A stretch of DNA of 64,000 nt, taken from positions 124,001 to 188,000 of the forward strand of contig CAIRYG010000003.1 in assembly GCA_903882745.1 (NCBI GenBank), read 5' to 3'. This document shows positions 16,664 through 25,037 of the stretch, one piece after another. The translations under genes were made by a program, and so were the position numbers. The notes beneath the pieces were generated by a model. The model saw only the letters and a list, made by a program, of their open reading frames with translations, did not search any database and was not told where the DNA came from. Every line of letters begins with the position of its first letter. The stretch's first letter is position 1. This DNA comes from an uncultured Gemmatimonadota bacterium (GTDB taxonomy: Bacteria; Gemmatimonadota; Gemmatimonadetes; Gemmatimonadales; Gemmatimonadaceae).

Positions 16664-17425
16664 TTAGACCAGCGCGCGCACCACGAAGTAGAGCACTGAC
16701 GGGGCTAGCAGACAGCCGATCCCGGTATGGAAGGTGGCCACAAGGGCGCCGTACGGCACCAACTTTCTGTCGGTCGCCGCGAGCCCTGCCGAGACGCCAC
16801 TCACGGTGCCAGCGAGTCCACCGAAGACCATCGCGGAGCGGGGCGTCTTGAGGCGCATAAAGTTGGCAAGCATGGGCGTCATCACCATCACAAAAATCGC
16901 CTTGAACACGCCGGCCGCGATACTGAGGGTAATGACTTCCGGGGTCGCGCCGATTGCCGTACCGGTGACTGGTCCGACGATGTACGTGATGGCGCCAGCG
17001 CCGATCGTCGTGAGACTGACGGCGTCGCGATACCCAAAGGCCCAAGCCACCGACACGCCGATCACAAACGGGAGCACCGTGCCAATCAACAGCGCAATCG
17101 CGCCGATCCCACCAGCACGCTTGGCTTCGGCGGGGTGCACTTCAAAGGCCGTCGCGACGATCGCGAAATCGCGGAGCATGTTTCCACCCATCAGGGCGAT
17201 GCCGCTGAAGTAGGTCACATCGGCGAGTCCTTTGCTCCCGCCGGTCATGCGTCCACCGACGTAGGCGAGTGCGAGGCCAATGAGGATTGCAATCGCTGAT
17301 CCCTGAATCCGGCCCATCGTGAGCCACCGCGAGATGTAGCCCGAGCAGAGCACAACAAGCCCAATCACCGCAAACGACAAAATGAGTCCGTTGTCGGTGG
17401 CGATTTTCTGGAGGAGGGTGTCCAT
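16664..17425 (-). CDS. madM: Malonate transporter subunit MadM
   Basis: 253 residues, nearly the same length as known MadM. About eight hydrophobic segments are visible (LILSFAVIGLVVLCSGY, SAIAILIGLALAYVGG, IALLIGTVLPFVIGVSVAWAF, ITYIVGPVTGTAIGA, VFKAIFVMVMTPMLANF and others). The start has GAGGAG and lies 3 bp after the madL stop. MadL and MadM together form a sodium:malonate symporter in Malonomonas-type systems. No malonate decarboxylase genes are adjacent. Confidence 0.88.
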   Translation of the reverse strand: MDTLLQKIATDNGLILSFAVIGLVVLCSGYISRWLTMGRIQGSAIAILIGLALAYVGGRMTGGSKGLADVTYFSGIALMGGNMLRDFAIVATAFEVHPAEAKRAGGIGAIALLIGTVLPFVIGVSVAWAFGYRDAVSLTTIGAGAITYIVGPVTGTAIGATPEVITLSIAAGVFKAIFVMVMTPMLANFMRLKTPRSAMVFGGLAGTVSGVSAGLAATDRKLVPYGALVATFHTGIGCLLAPSVLYFVVRALV

Positions 17426-17428
17426 CGG

Positions 17429-17821
17429 TCAGCTCCTCGTCGCGTTGGGAGACTCGTCGTGCGACCCGATCACTTCACGCCGATTGATCACCGAGATGCA
17501 GAGGGTGCATGCGGCCACCGTCAGCACTGCCGCGAGCAGCGCCATTGGGCCGCCGCTTATTGCCTTGAGCACATTTTGCTGCATGGCCATCGCAATCACG
17601 ACGGGGATGTACAGCGCCGCCCAGTAGTTGACGCCGTCCTCACTCTTGGCCGCGAGCCACCCGCGCGTATGCCCATGGTATCGGGCCGCGATTAGGAGGA
17701 GCATGGCGATGCCGACCCCGCCCACGTTGGTTTTAACGCCCAGCGCGCGCCCGAGGAGCTCCCCGAGCACAATGCCAAGGATATGACAGGCAGCGAGCAG
17801 GGCGGTGCCGTAGATGGTCAT
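17429..17821 (-). CDS. madL: Malonate transporter subunit MadL
   Basis: 130 residues from MTIYGTALLAACHILGIVLG, which matches the usual MadL N-terminus; the upstream extension in the ORF track is not membrane-like. The conserved stretch GVKTNVGGVGIAMLLLI and three or four membrane helices support the call. There is no clear Shine-Dalgarno sequence. It is the first gene of the operon madL-madM-FMO-CE4. Import of malonate across the inner membrane is the expected function. Confidence 0.88.
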   Translation of the reverse strand: MTIYGTALLAACHILGIVLGELLGRALGVKTNVGGVGIAMLLLIAARYHGHTRGWLAAKSEDGVNYWAALYIPVVIAMAMQQNVLKAISGGPMALLAAVLTVAACTLCISVINRREVIGSHDESPNATRS

Positions 17822-17961
17822 AGAAATCGGGGTCGGGGGGTGGGAAGCGAACGCCCTAATGAAGCGCGCGGAGCGGCTGGCGTAAAGGTCGCGCGCCGCC
17901 ATACTTCCCTACAGGCTCCTGAAACACCCACTCCTGACCGCGGTTCGCACACAGGGCGCGC

Positions 17962-18888
17962 ATGCCATTACGCTGGGGAGTACTCGGCGCATCCAGCCGG
18001 ATCTATCACAGGAGTCTCAAGCCCGCGATGCTCGCGTCAGGGCAGACGATTGTGGCGGAGGCGAGTCGCGCCGGTGATTCCTGCGCCGCGTACGATGCGA
18101 TGCTCGCGCGCACTGATATCGACGCGGTGTACAACCCGCTGCCGAATCACCTGCATGCAGAGTGGACGCATCGCGCATTGGATGCGGGAAAGCATGTGCT
18201 GTGCGAGAAGCCCCTGACGCTCTCCGTCGCTGACACGATCGCCGTGTTTGATCACGCCGAGGCCGTGGGACGTGTTGTCCTCGAGGCGTATATGTGGCCG
18301 TATCATCCGCGTGCGCGTCGCCTGCTGTCGCTGGTCGCCTCTGGGGAGGTCGGCGCCCCGCAATCCGGGCATTCCGCCTTTAGTTGGCCCATGAATCTGT
18401 CGGGCGGCGACCATCGCCTTGACCGCCGCGGCGCTGGAGCGTTGTTCGACGTCGGGCTTTACTGCATTGCCCCATTCATGCTGATGGCCGGGCGCGATCC
18501 CGTGCGTGTCGCGGCGAATGCGGTGCGCAACAGCGAGCAGGTCGACACGAGCATGTCGGGGTGGATCGACTGGGGCCATGGATTTGGATCGTCGTTTCAC
18601 GTCTCGTTCGACGCACCGTCGCACCGCACGATGGCGCTCACGACACGCGACGCGGTGCTCACACTCCCAGGAGCGCACGCGCCGGGCGCGCTGGACACGA
18701 GCGAGCTTTGCGTGGAGCGGAGGGATGGGACGGTGGAGCGAATGGCGTGCGAGGGGGCGGATGCCTTTGCCGAGCTCGTGCAGCACGTTGCCGCGGTCAT
18801 CACCGAGCGTGCAGTGCCGGTGTTTGGGCGCGCGGACAGTGTGCGGTTGGCCGGGGTCCTCGAGGAGTTGCAGCGGGTGAGTGGCTAG
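17962..18888 (+). CDS. Gfo/Idh/MocA-family oxidoreductase
   Basis: 308 residues starting MPLRWGVLGASSRIYHRSLKP. The N-terminal Rossmann motif is GVLGAS, with a slightly short nucleotide-binding region. AVYNPLPNHLHAEWTHRALDAGKHVLCEKPLT contains the diagnostic EKP, and the C-terminal half follows with ALFDVGLYCIAPFMLMAG. The family reduces or oxidises sugars and other polyols with NAD(P); relatives of this form are often sugar dehydrogenases. It is divergent from madL, with a 140-bp gap. The stop codon lies inside an 18-bp tandem repeat. Confidence 0.9.
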   Translation: MPLRWGVLGASSRIYHRSLKPAMLASGQTIVAEASRAGDSCAAYDAMLARTDIDAVYNPLPNHLHAEWTHRALDAGKHVLCEKPLTLSVADTIAVFDHAEAVGRVVLEAYMWPYHPRARRLLSLVASGEVGAPQSGHSAFSWPMNLSGGDHRLDRRGAGALFDVGLYCIAPFMLMAGRDPVRVAANAVRNSEQVDTSMSGWIDWGHGFGSSFHVSFDAPSHRTMALTTRDAVLTLPGAHAPGALDTSELCVERRDGTVERMACEGADAFAELVQHVAAVITERAVPVFGRADSVRLAGVLEELQRVSG

Positions 18889-18928
18889 CCGTGGGTGAGT
18901 GGTTCGCCGTGGGTGAGTGGCTAGCCGC
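18875..18928. repeat. 18-bp tandem repeat across a stop codon
   Basis: Three copies of GGGTGAGTGGCTAGCCGT (the middle with two substitutions, the last with one). The TAG stop of the oxidoreductase gene is in the first copy, so later copies add TAG-containing units downstream of the gene. Confidence 0.92.
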
Positions 18929-18933
18929 TCCCG

Positions 18934-19308
18934 CTATCCCTGCATAAACCGCAGCGTGTTTCCGTCCGGGTCGTCCACGTAGAACTCGCGCGTCCCCCAG
19001 GTCTGATTCAGTGGTCCTTCGTGCACCTCCACCGGTGCGTCGGGATTGCCTGGCGTCTTCAAACCACGCGCGCGGAACGTCGTGCAGAGCGCATCCACGT
19101 CATCGGTCATCACGACAATCGCCTGGCCGAACGCGCCGTCGCCCTGATGGCTCGAGAGAAACAGTAGATCGCCCTCGCGCAGGAGCGCCACGTGCGTCGG
19201 ATCGCTGACCTCGGCGTCCGCACTCGCCATGACGAAATCCAACACCTGGGTATAAAACGCGAGCGCGGTCTGCATGTGGCGCACGCGAACCGTCGGGACA
19301 ATCGTCAT
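18934..19308 (-). CDS. VOC-family (glyoxalase-fold) protein
   Basis: 124 residues from [20 protein letters not shown]. This ATG overlaps the stop of the upstream ligase-like gene as ATGA, which fixes the start and indicates coupling. The VOC pattern is clear: [45 protein letters not shown], and [18 protein letters not shown] single VOC unit of this size dimerises to make a metal site; functions range from glyoxalase I to dioxygenase or antibiotic sequestration. The substrate cannot be told from the sequence. Confidence 0.85.
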   Translation of the reverse strand: MTIVPTVRVRHMQTALAFYTQVLDFVMASADAEVSDPTHVALLREGDLLFLSSHQGDGAFGQAIVVMTDDVDALCTTFRARGLKTPGNPDAPVEVHEGPLNQTWGTREFYVDDPDGNTLRFMQG

Positions 19309-20945
19309 CGTGCGCTCAGTCGGCACGCCGCGCCAACACGTCCGGCTGCGGGTGAATTCGGAAAGAGCGCCTTTGCCGCGGCCGCATGCGGACGCGCCCG
19401 CTTGCAGTCGGCGCGTGCGATAAACATCTCGGCGGCGCGCACGCGAATCCGGAAGTTCCCGGGATCGCTCGCCGCTGCGCCAGCGAATGCGCCGGCGTTG
19501 TATAAACGCATCGCGTCAATACGCCCGGCGCTCTGCGCCACAGCGCTCCCCAACAGCAGCACAATCAGCACGGTGCCTACGGTTCGCAGCCCCGGACCCA
19601 TCGCGAGGCGTCCGCGCCACGGCCCCGCAGCGGCGCCCACGGGAATCATCGCGCCGGCCACGGCCATCACCACCAAGGCATTCACCGGCAACAGCAACAC
19701 GGCGTCAAAGGCGCCCTCAAGAGACGCAATCAACACCACGCTCGCTCCGGCAATCGCCGCGAGGCGTTCGGTTGCGCTGCGCGCACGATCGTAGCGCGCA
19801 CGCCACGCCGTAAGCAGCAACAGCGCTACCAGCGCGCCCCATGCGGCCAAGCCCAATACACCGCGCTCCGACAGCGTCGCCATCCAATCACTACTCGGCC
19901 ACGGGTTCGCCGTCATCCCCGTGGTTTCGCTCATGCTGGGATCACCCGTGGGCGCGAACTTCGGATATTGGACGGGCCAGTTTCCCGCACCAACACCGAG
20001 CGGATGCGCCAGCGCCATGCGCGCCGAGTTTTGGTATTGGCGCAGACGGCCCGCCCCCGACCCGTCTTTGTAGTTCACGACCCCCGTCACACTCTCGAGA
20101 TAGGGATTGTCACTTTTCCACTCGAGACGATTGGGGATCAACAACGCGCCCGCCACGCCGGCGATCAGTGCGGCCAGTGCGACAGAGGCACGGAGCTTTG
20201 CGCCCGGCACATCAAACAGCGATGGCCCGCGCACCACCACCACGAACGCCACGGCTCCCCACGCCATCAGTGCTAACCACGACGCGCGCGTGCGCGAGAG
20301 CACCAACGCCCCCGCGCAGATGGTGAGCGCGACCGACCAGAGCACCGACGTGATCCACCCGCGCGCCGTCGCGATGCAATAGAAGAGCAGCGGCACACCG
20401 GCCGCCGCGAGATGCGCCATGAAGTTGCGATTGCCAAAGGTGCCGCCGGGAGCGCGACTCATTGCGGCCCATTCCATTTTTACACCATAGGCTTGCAGCA
20501 GCGCGGTGATTGCCCCAGCAGTCACCACCGCGGCAAGCACGCGCGCCACGGCTCCGCTACGCCCTGCGCGCTGCAGCGAGCGCCCCACAACAAAGGCCAT
20601 CGCAGCGCTGATCGTGAGCGTGCTTGCACGCCACGCGAGCCATCCGTTTTGTGCGAGTGCCGCGGAGAGCAACGTCAGCGCGAGGTAGGCGATCCAGAGC
20701 CAGGCCACCGCGTCCATTTGCACATCGCGCACGCGACGCGCACGCCACAGTGCGACCGCGCCCGTGAGCAGCACCGTGAGTTGGAGCAGCAGTTCTTTGG
20801 GCACCAAGAATCGATCAAGATCGAACGACCGATACGGGAGCACCATCAGCACGCAGGCGAGCGCCCCCACGCCGAGCGCGGCGACCATGAAGCGATCAGC
20901 ACCGGTCGGCGACGACGCGGCTGGGGGAGTGGTGCTCGTGCTCAT
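19305..20945 (-). CDS. O-antigen ligase / Wzy-type polytopic membrane protein
   Basis: 546 residues from the [15 protein letters not shown] (GAGG upstream); the ORF track uses a TTG one codon earlier. There are ten or more membrane helices. The periplasmic loop holds [34 protein letters not shown], the conserved Wzy_C block of O-antigen ligases and polymerases. The C-terminal 65 residues are soluble and TPR-like ([27 protein letters not shown]). It probably joins or polymerises glycan on the outer face of the inner membrane. No glycosyltransferase is adjacent; the nearest lie at 61.5-63.5 kb. Confidence 0.85.
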   Translation of the reverse strand: MSTSTTPPAASSPTGADRFMVAALGVGALACVLMVLPYRSFDLDRFLVPKELLLQLTVLLTGAVALWRARRVRDVQMDAVAWLWIAYLALTLLSAALAQNGWLAWRASTLTISAAMAFVVGRSLQRAGRSGAVARVLAAVVTAGAITALLQAYGVKMEWAAMSRAPGGTFGNRNFMAHLAAAGVPLLFYCIATARGWITSVLWSVALTICAGALVLSRTRASWLALMAWGAVAFVVVVRGPSLFDVPGAKLRASVALAALIAGVAGALLIPNRLEWKSDNPYLESVTGVVNYKDGSGAGRLRQYQNSARMALAHPLGVGAGNWPVQYPKFAPTGDPSMSETTGMTANPWPSSDWMATLSERGVLGLAAWGALVALLLLTAWRARYDRARSATERLAAIAGASVVLIASLEGAFDAVLLLPVNALVVMAVAGAMIPVGAAAGPWRGRLAMGPGLRTVGTVLIVLLLGSAVAQSAGRIDAMRLYNAGAFAGAAASDPGNFRIRVRAAEMFIARADCKRARPHAAAAKALFPNSPAAGRVGAACRLSAR

Positions 20946-21056
20946 CAAACCTCGCGAAGTCGGCGGCGCTAGTGATGCTGGAATGTCAGCGCGCGAACTA
21001 CGCGGGGCAAGCGAAGATCAGGGGGAGGTGGAAATTGGCAGACCCGTGGGGCTCGC

Positions 21057-21554
21057 TCAGTCCGGCTGCGGCATGAGCGGCAGCTTGGGTTGCCGCGTGA
21101 TTGGCGCGGTCGCGGCGAGCCCTGCTGAGCCGGCGCTGTTGCGCGGGAGGATGTTCACCTTGGCTCGGCGCATGGTCGCCCAGAGGTTGGCAATAAACAG
21201 GTAGGCTGCTGCTGCGGAGAGGAGGCCGCCGGCCATCATCAGGGGTTCGGCGAGCGTCCAGCCGTGAATCCGCCCCGCGAGCCCGCCGACCAGCACCAGG
21301 ACCCCCAGCTGGCTTGCCCACCACTGCCAGTAGCCGAACTCCCGGAGCACCAGCGGCTGGCCGAAAAAGCGGGGAATCACATGGAGGGCTACCCCGTAGA
21401 TGATCTGCGCCACAAAGCCCAGGAGCAGCAGGTGCATATGCGCCACGCGGTACATCGTGAGCATCGGCCATACTGCCATGGCGAGGCCTAGGGTGACCCC
21501 CACCCCGAACCAGACCAGGCAGGCCTGCAGGTACTTCTGCACGAACCAGTCCAT
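21057..21554 (-). CDS. Small heme-copper-oxidase subunit I-like membrane protein
   Basis: 165 residues starting MDWFVQKYLQACLVWFGVGV with GGAGG upstream. Four membrane helices are visible. The second contains H-x-H in VAHMHLLLLGFVAQIIYGVALHVIPRFFG, which resembles the heme-binding helices of cytochrome oxidase / NO reductase subunit I, but the protein is only a third of that length. It may be a heme-binding or sensory relative rather than an oxidase. The upstream region has a strong palindrome overlapping the promoter. The polar Pro/Arg-rich C-terminus (about 35 residues) is cytoplasmic or unstructured. Confidence 0.65.
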   Translation of the reverse strand: MDWFVQKYLQACLVWFGVGVTLGLAMAVWPMLTMYRVAHMHLLLLGFVAQIIYGVALHVIPRFFGQPLVLREFGYWQWWASQLGVLVLVGGLAGRIHGWTLAEPLMMAGGLLSAAAAYLFIANLWATMRRAKVNILPRNSAGSAGLAATAPITRQPKLPLMPQPD

Positions 21555-21581
21555 GCCGTCCTCCGCCCAGTCAGACCGGGC

Positions 21582-21608
21582 TATAATGGTATGTTAGATA
21601 CCACTATA
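21582..21608. promoter_or_regulatory. Palindromic operator in the divergent promoter region
   Basis: TATAATGGTAT-GTTAG-ATACCACTATA: 11-bp arms with one mismatch and a 5-bp spacer, centred in the 173 bp between two divergent genes. The TATAAT on the plus strand may be a -10 element, so a bound regulator would overlap transcription initiation. The regulator is unknown. Confidence 0.65.
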
Positions 21609-21727
21609 GTACCGACTGCCGGTGGGGTCCGGATTCAGGGATTCCCCCACACCATCCGCCGGCCTTGAGCACTTGGCGTACAAGCCGCGTAGATTCAACG
21701 GACGGCCATTAGCCCCACGGGAGAATC

Positions 21728-21901
21728 ATGGCGAACGACGATAAGAAGATTGCCGCACTGGTCAAGAAGCTCACCAGTCAGCCCAAGCCGAAGACCGAGT
21801 TCGGCAAGACGTATGACAAGACAGCCCCGGCGCGCATCGTGGATGACAACGATCTCGATCGCGACAAGTTCTTCAAAGAGATGAAGCGGCGGGAGTTCTA
21901 G
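21728..21901 (+). CDS. 57-aa charged small protein
   Basis: This gene is too short for the ORF track. It begins with an ATG behind GGGAGA at proper spacing and encodes MANDDKKIAALVKKLTSQPK...AKTYD-type charged sequence, ending DRDKFFKEMKRREF. It is soluble, lysine-rich and without cysteine or a signal peptide. Codon use and GC content match the neighbours and it fills an otherwise empty gap, which supports it as real. I do not recognise a family. It shares a divergent promoter region, including the palindrome, with the small heme-oxidase-like gene. Confidence 0.65.
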   Translation: MANDDKKIAALVKKLTSQPKPKTEFGKTYDKTAPARIVDDNDLDRDKFFKEMKRREF

Positions 21902-21934
21902 GGTAGCCGTTGGTCGCGAGCGGCGAACCGTCGC

Positions 21935-23203
21935 TTACGGCCGCAGCAACACCCGCACGGAATCCACGGATCCGTCCGTCTTGGCTGGCGTTACGCCGAG
22001 CAGCTTCGCGATCAGTGAGTAGACATGCACGTTCTGGAACGGGGGCACCACCACCCCGCTCTTGAATGCGGGCCCTGACGCCACGAAGAGCGCGCCCATA
22101 CTCACCAACTGATTGTCGTAGCCGTGCGCGCCACCATTCGCGCTGCGCGGTGCGTTCACGGCGCGCGCACGCGTGGTGATGCTCCACCCTTCGTCGGCAA
22201 TCAACACGATCGGCGAGATATGCTTGTGCGCGTTGAAGTGAAAACGCGCCGGCACCTCGCTTTTCTTGAACACCTGCAGATGCGGGTGCTTGTCCTTGAG
22301 CGCTGCGTACACCGGCTCGAGTTTGCCGTTCAGTGGCGCGAGCGCGCCGACCGGAGTCCAGTCGACGACCTCCACATCACTCATCGTGATGTAGTCGTCC
22401 AAATAGATCTGCCGCTCGGTGCTCACCGCGGCCATCCCGTGATCGGCCACCACAATCAGATTCACCTGGTCGCCAAACTTCCGCGCGGCGATGCCATCCA
22501 TGATCGCGCCGATCGCGGAATCTGCGCGCGCGATAGCGGAATCATTCTGCACGCTCATCGGGCCGTAGTTATGCCCCGCATCGTCCGTAGCCTGGAAGTA
22601 CGCCGTCACAAGACGCGGCGCACTGTCGGCGGGCATGTCGAGGAACTCCAACACTTTTCGCACACGATCGGCGTACGGCATGGTGCCATTGAACTTCACC
22701 CACCAGTGCGGACGAATCCCACCGATTGGCGCCTCACTGCCGGGCCACAAGAACGGCGCCGTGCGCACCCCCTGCTTCTCTGCCGTCACCCAGATGGGCT
22801 CGCCGTCCCACCAGCGCGCGTCGCGTACCGCGGGGTTATCACCGATCGCGAACTTTCCCAGCTCGGGGTCCGACATGGCGTTCGCCACAATTCCGTGGTG
22901 CTCGGGATACAACCCCGTGACGAGCGAGTAGTGATTGGGGAATGTCTTGGACGGAAACGATGGCACCATGCGTTCTGCGCGCACCCCGCGCGCCGCAAGC
23001 TCGCGCAGTCGTACCGCCCAGGGGCGCGTGATATAATCCGCGCGGAATCCGTCGAGCGAGATCAGCACAACGACGGACTTCTTGGGGGCCTGACTCGGAT
23101 TCGCTGTCGGCGCGCCGGCGAGCGCGCCGGTTCGCGCGCCGAGCAGTCCAATGGCAACAACGGCGGTAGCGAGCGCGGAGGCGCGGCGAACGAAGGATGT
23201 CAT
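21935..23203 (-). CDS. Secreted alkaline-phosphatase-superfamily nucleotide pyrophosphatase/phosphodiesterase (NPP-like)
   Basis: 422 residues. The ATG of MTSFVRRASALATAVVAIGL begins a signal peptide; the ORF-track start is 15 codons earlier. The metal-binding ISLDGFRADY, nucleophile block PSFPSKTFPNHYSLVTGLYPEHHGI (Thr nucleophile), ATDDAGHNYGP and VADHGM are all present, as in ecto-nucleotide pyrophosphatase/phosphodiesterases. It is expected to hydrolyse phosphodiester or pyrophosphate bonds in extracytoplasmic nucleotides or lipids. Its stop lies 33 bp from that of the convergent 57-aa gene. Confidence 0.92.
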   Translation of the reverse strand: MTSFVRRASALATAVVAIGLLGARTGALAGAPTANPSQAPKKSVVVLISLDGFRADYITRPWAVRLRELAARGVRAERMVPSFPSKTFPNHYSLVTGLYPEHHGIVANAMSDPELGKFAIGDNPAVRDARWWDGEPIWVTAEKQGVRTAPFLWPGSEAPIGGIRPHWWVKFNGTMPYADRVRKVLEFLDMPADSAPRLVTAYFQATDDAGHNYGPMSVQNDSAIARADSAIGAIMDGIAARKFGDQVNLIVVADHGMAAVSTERQIYLDDYITMSDVEVVDWTPVGALAPLNGKLEPVYAALKDKHPHLQVFKKSEVPARFHFNAHKHISPIVLIADEGWSITTRARAVNAPRSANGGAHGYDNQLVSMGALFVASGPAFKSGVVVPPFQNVHVYSLIAKLLGVTPAKTDGSVDSVRVLLRP

Positions 23204-23255
23204 TGCTGGAACATAGAGGACATCTGTAAAAACCGTGTGACGAACCACGCAGTGG

Positions 23256-24968
23256 CTACGCCGTCGGGCTCTCCTCGTCCAGCGTCAACATACGACGCAA
23301 CACCTTGCCAATCAACGACTTAGGCAGCTCACTCCGGAACACCACCTTCTCAGGCACCTTGTAATGCGCCAAGTGCGCCTTCGCATGCTCCCGTAGCTCC
23401 TCCGCGGTTGCGCTCGCTCCCGGACGCAACACCACAAAGGCCACGGCAATCTCCCCGCGCGCCATATCGGGGAAGCCGCGGACCCCCACCTCGGCGACTG
23501 CCGGATGCGTCGCGATCACTTCCTCGATCTCGCGCGGCCAGACCTGGAATCCGTTGGGCTTGATCAGGTCCTTCTTGCGGTCCACAATAAAGAGGTAGCC
23601 GTCACTGTCCATGTAGCCGAGGTCGCCGGTGCGGAGCCAGCGGGTGCCTGCGGCATCGGCCCAGAGCATCAGCGCCGACTCTTCGGGATTGCGCCAGTAG
23701 CCCTCCATCAGTTGCCGCGCGGCAATCAAGATCTCACCGACTTCGTTCGTGGGCATCAGCGTCGCCGGATTGTCGACGTCCGCAATGCAGACGTTGACGT
23801 CCGGAAGCGGGAGCCCCACGGAGCCGATTTTGCTGATCCCCTGTACCGGCGAGGCGGTGGCCGCGAGCAGCGACTCGGTGAGCGAATACCCTTCGATAAT
23901 CTGCGCGCCACTCACCGCTTCGAACCGCTTCTTGGTTTCGGCCATCAGCGGAGCAGCACCACTGACGCACACCCTGAGGCAGCTAAAATCGACCTTCCCT
24001 GCCTTGACCTCGGGGCGATTCAGCAGGGTGTTGTAGAGCGTCGGCACGCCGGCGAATACCTGCGGCCGTGTTTGTGCCAAGGTCTTGAGGAGATCGGGGA
24101 TGTCGCGCGGGTTGGGCACCAACACAATCGGGTTGTGGCCGATGAAGGCCACCGACTGCGCCGCACAGGCGCCGTAGGAGTGGAACATCGGGAGTGGGAG
24201 CATGAACTTGCCCGTCCACGCTGGGAGCGCGTCGGACACCCACGTCTGGAGCTGGAGCCCCGAGGTCACGAGATCGCGGTGCTTGCCCGGAACGCACTTG
24301 GGGGTGCCCGTGGTGCCGCCGCTCATCAGGAGCAGGGCGATGTCATCGGGGCGGGCGCCCTCGCCGGTGGGTGCCTTGCCGTCGTTGGCGGCCAGGAGAT
24401 CGGCGAGCGCGGGATCGCCATCACGACGGGTGATCCGATGCCCAGCTTTCTTCTCGAGCGCCACCGTGAAGACCCAGCGTAGCAGCGTCGGGAAATATTC
24501 TTTGATGTTCGTGGTGATCACGCGGCGCACCGAGGTGCGCGACTGCACCGCCTTGATCCGCTCGTAGAACGGCGTGAGTGCGACGACCACCGAGGGATCG
24601 CTCGTTTGGAGAGGAGACACGAGCTCCTCTTCCGTGTAGATCGGGTTCAGTGGAGCGAGGCTGGCGCCGAGTTTCCAGGCCGCGAGTTCCACAATAAAGA
24701 ATTGCGGGCAGTTGGGGAGCATGGCCGCCACCCGGTCGCCGCGTTTGACCCCGAGTTTCTGAAGGGCCGCGGCGAAGGCGTTCGCCGAGCGCTCGAGGTC
24801 CGCGTAGGAGAAGGGGCGCCCCTTGAAGATGAAGGCGGGGTGCTCCGGACGTTCCGCGGCGGTGTCGTGGATGTAATCCGCGAGGGTGCGCTCTGGGTAT
24901 TGGCCCAGCGTGCGGGGAACGCCTGCGTCGTAGTGTGCGAACCAGGGGTGCTCGGAGTGCTCAGTCAT
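23256..24968 (-). CDS. Long-chain acyl-CoA ligase (AMP-binding)
   Basis: 570 residues from MTEHSEHPWFAHYDAGVPRT; the ORF-track extension of 34 codons is not conserved-looking, and no clear Shine-Dalgarno sequence is visible. It has the P-loop LLMSGGTTGTPKCVPGKH, IEGYSLTES, the adenylate motif WLRTGDLGYMDSDGYLFIVDRKKDLIK and the C-terminal lysine region LPKSLIGKVLRR. This is a complete ANL-superfamily enzyme of the FadD type, activating fatty acids to CoA esters in the cytoplasm. It is a single gene, oppositely oriented to the M20 gene, with a 70-bp gap. Confidence 0.92.
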   Translation of the reverse strand: MTEHSEHPWFAHYDAGVPRTLGQYPERTLADYIHDTAAERPEHPAFIFKGRPFSYADLERSANAFAAALQKLGVKRGDRVAAMLPNCPQFFIVELAAWKLGASLAPLNPIYTEEELVSPLQTSDPSVVVALTPFYERIKAVQSRTSVRRVITTNIKEYFPTLLRWVFTVALEKKAGHRITRRDGDPALADLLAANDGKAPTGEGARPDDIALLLMSGGTTGTPKCVPGKHRDLVTSGLQLQTWVSDALPAWTGKFMLPLPMFHSYGACAAQSVAFIGHNPIVLVPNPRDIPDLLKTLAQTRPQVFAGVPTLYNTLLNRPEVKAGKVDFSCLRVCVSGAAPLMAETKKRFEAVSGAQIIEGYSLTESLLAATASPVQGISKIGSVGLPLPDVNVCIADVDNPATLMPTNEVGEILIAARQLMEGYWRNPEESALMLWADAAGTRWLRTGDLGYMDSDGYLFIVDRKKDLIKPNGFQVWPREIEEVIATHPAVAEVGVRGFPDMARGEIAVAFVVLRPGASATAEELREHAKAHLAHYKVPEKVVFRSELPKSLIGKVLRRMLTLDEESPTA

Positions 24969-25037
24969 GGTGCGGAACCGGGTTGTTCTGGATAGGTTCA
25001 ACAAATGCTCGTTAGGCCGAACTGTCCACTTTTGAAC

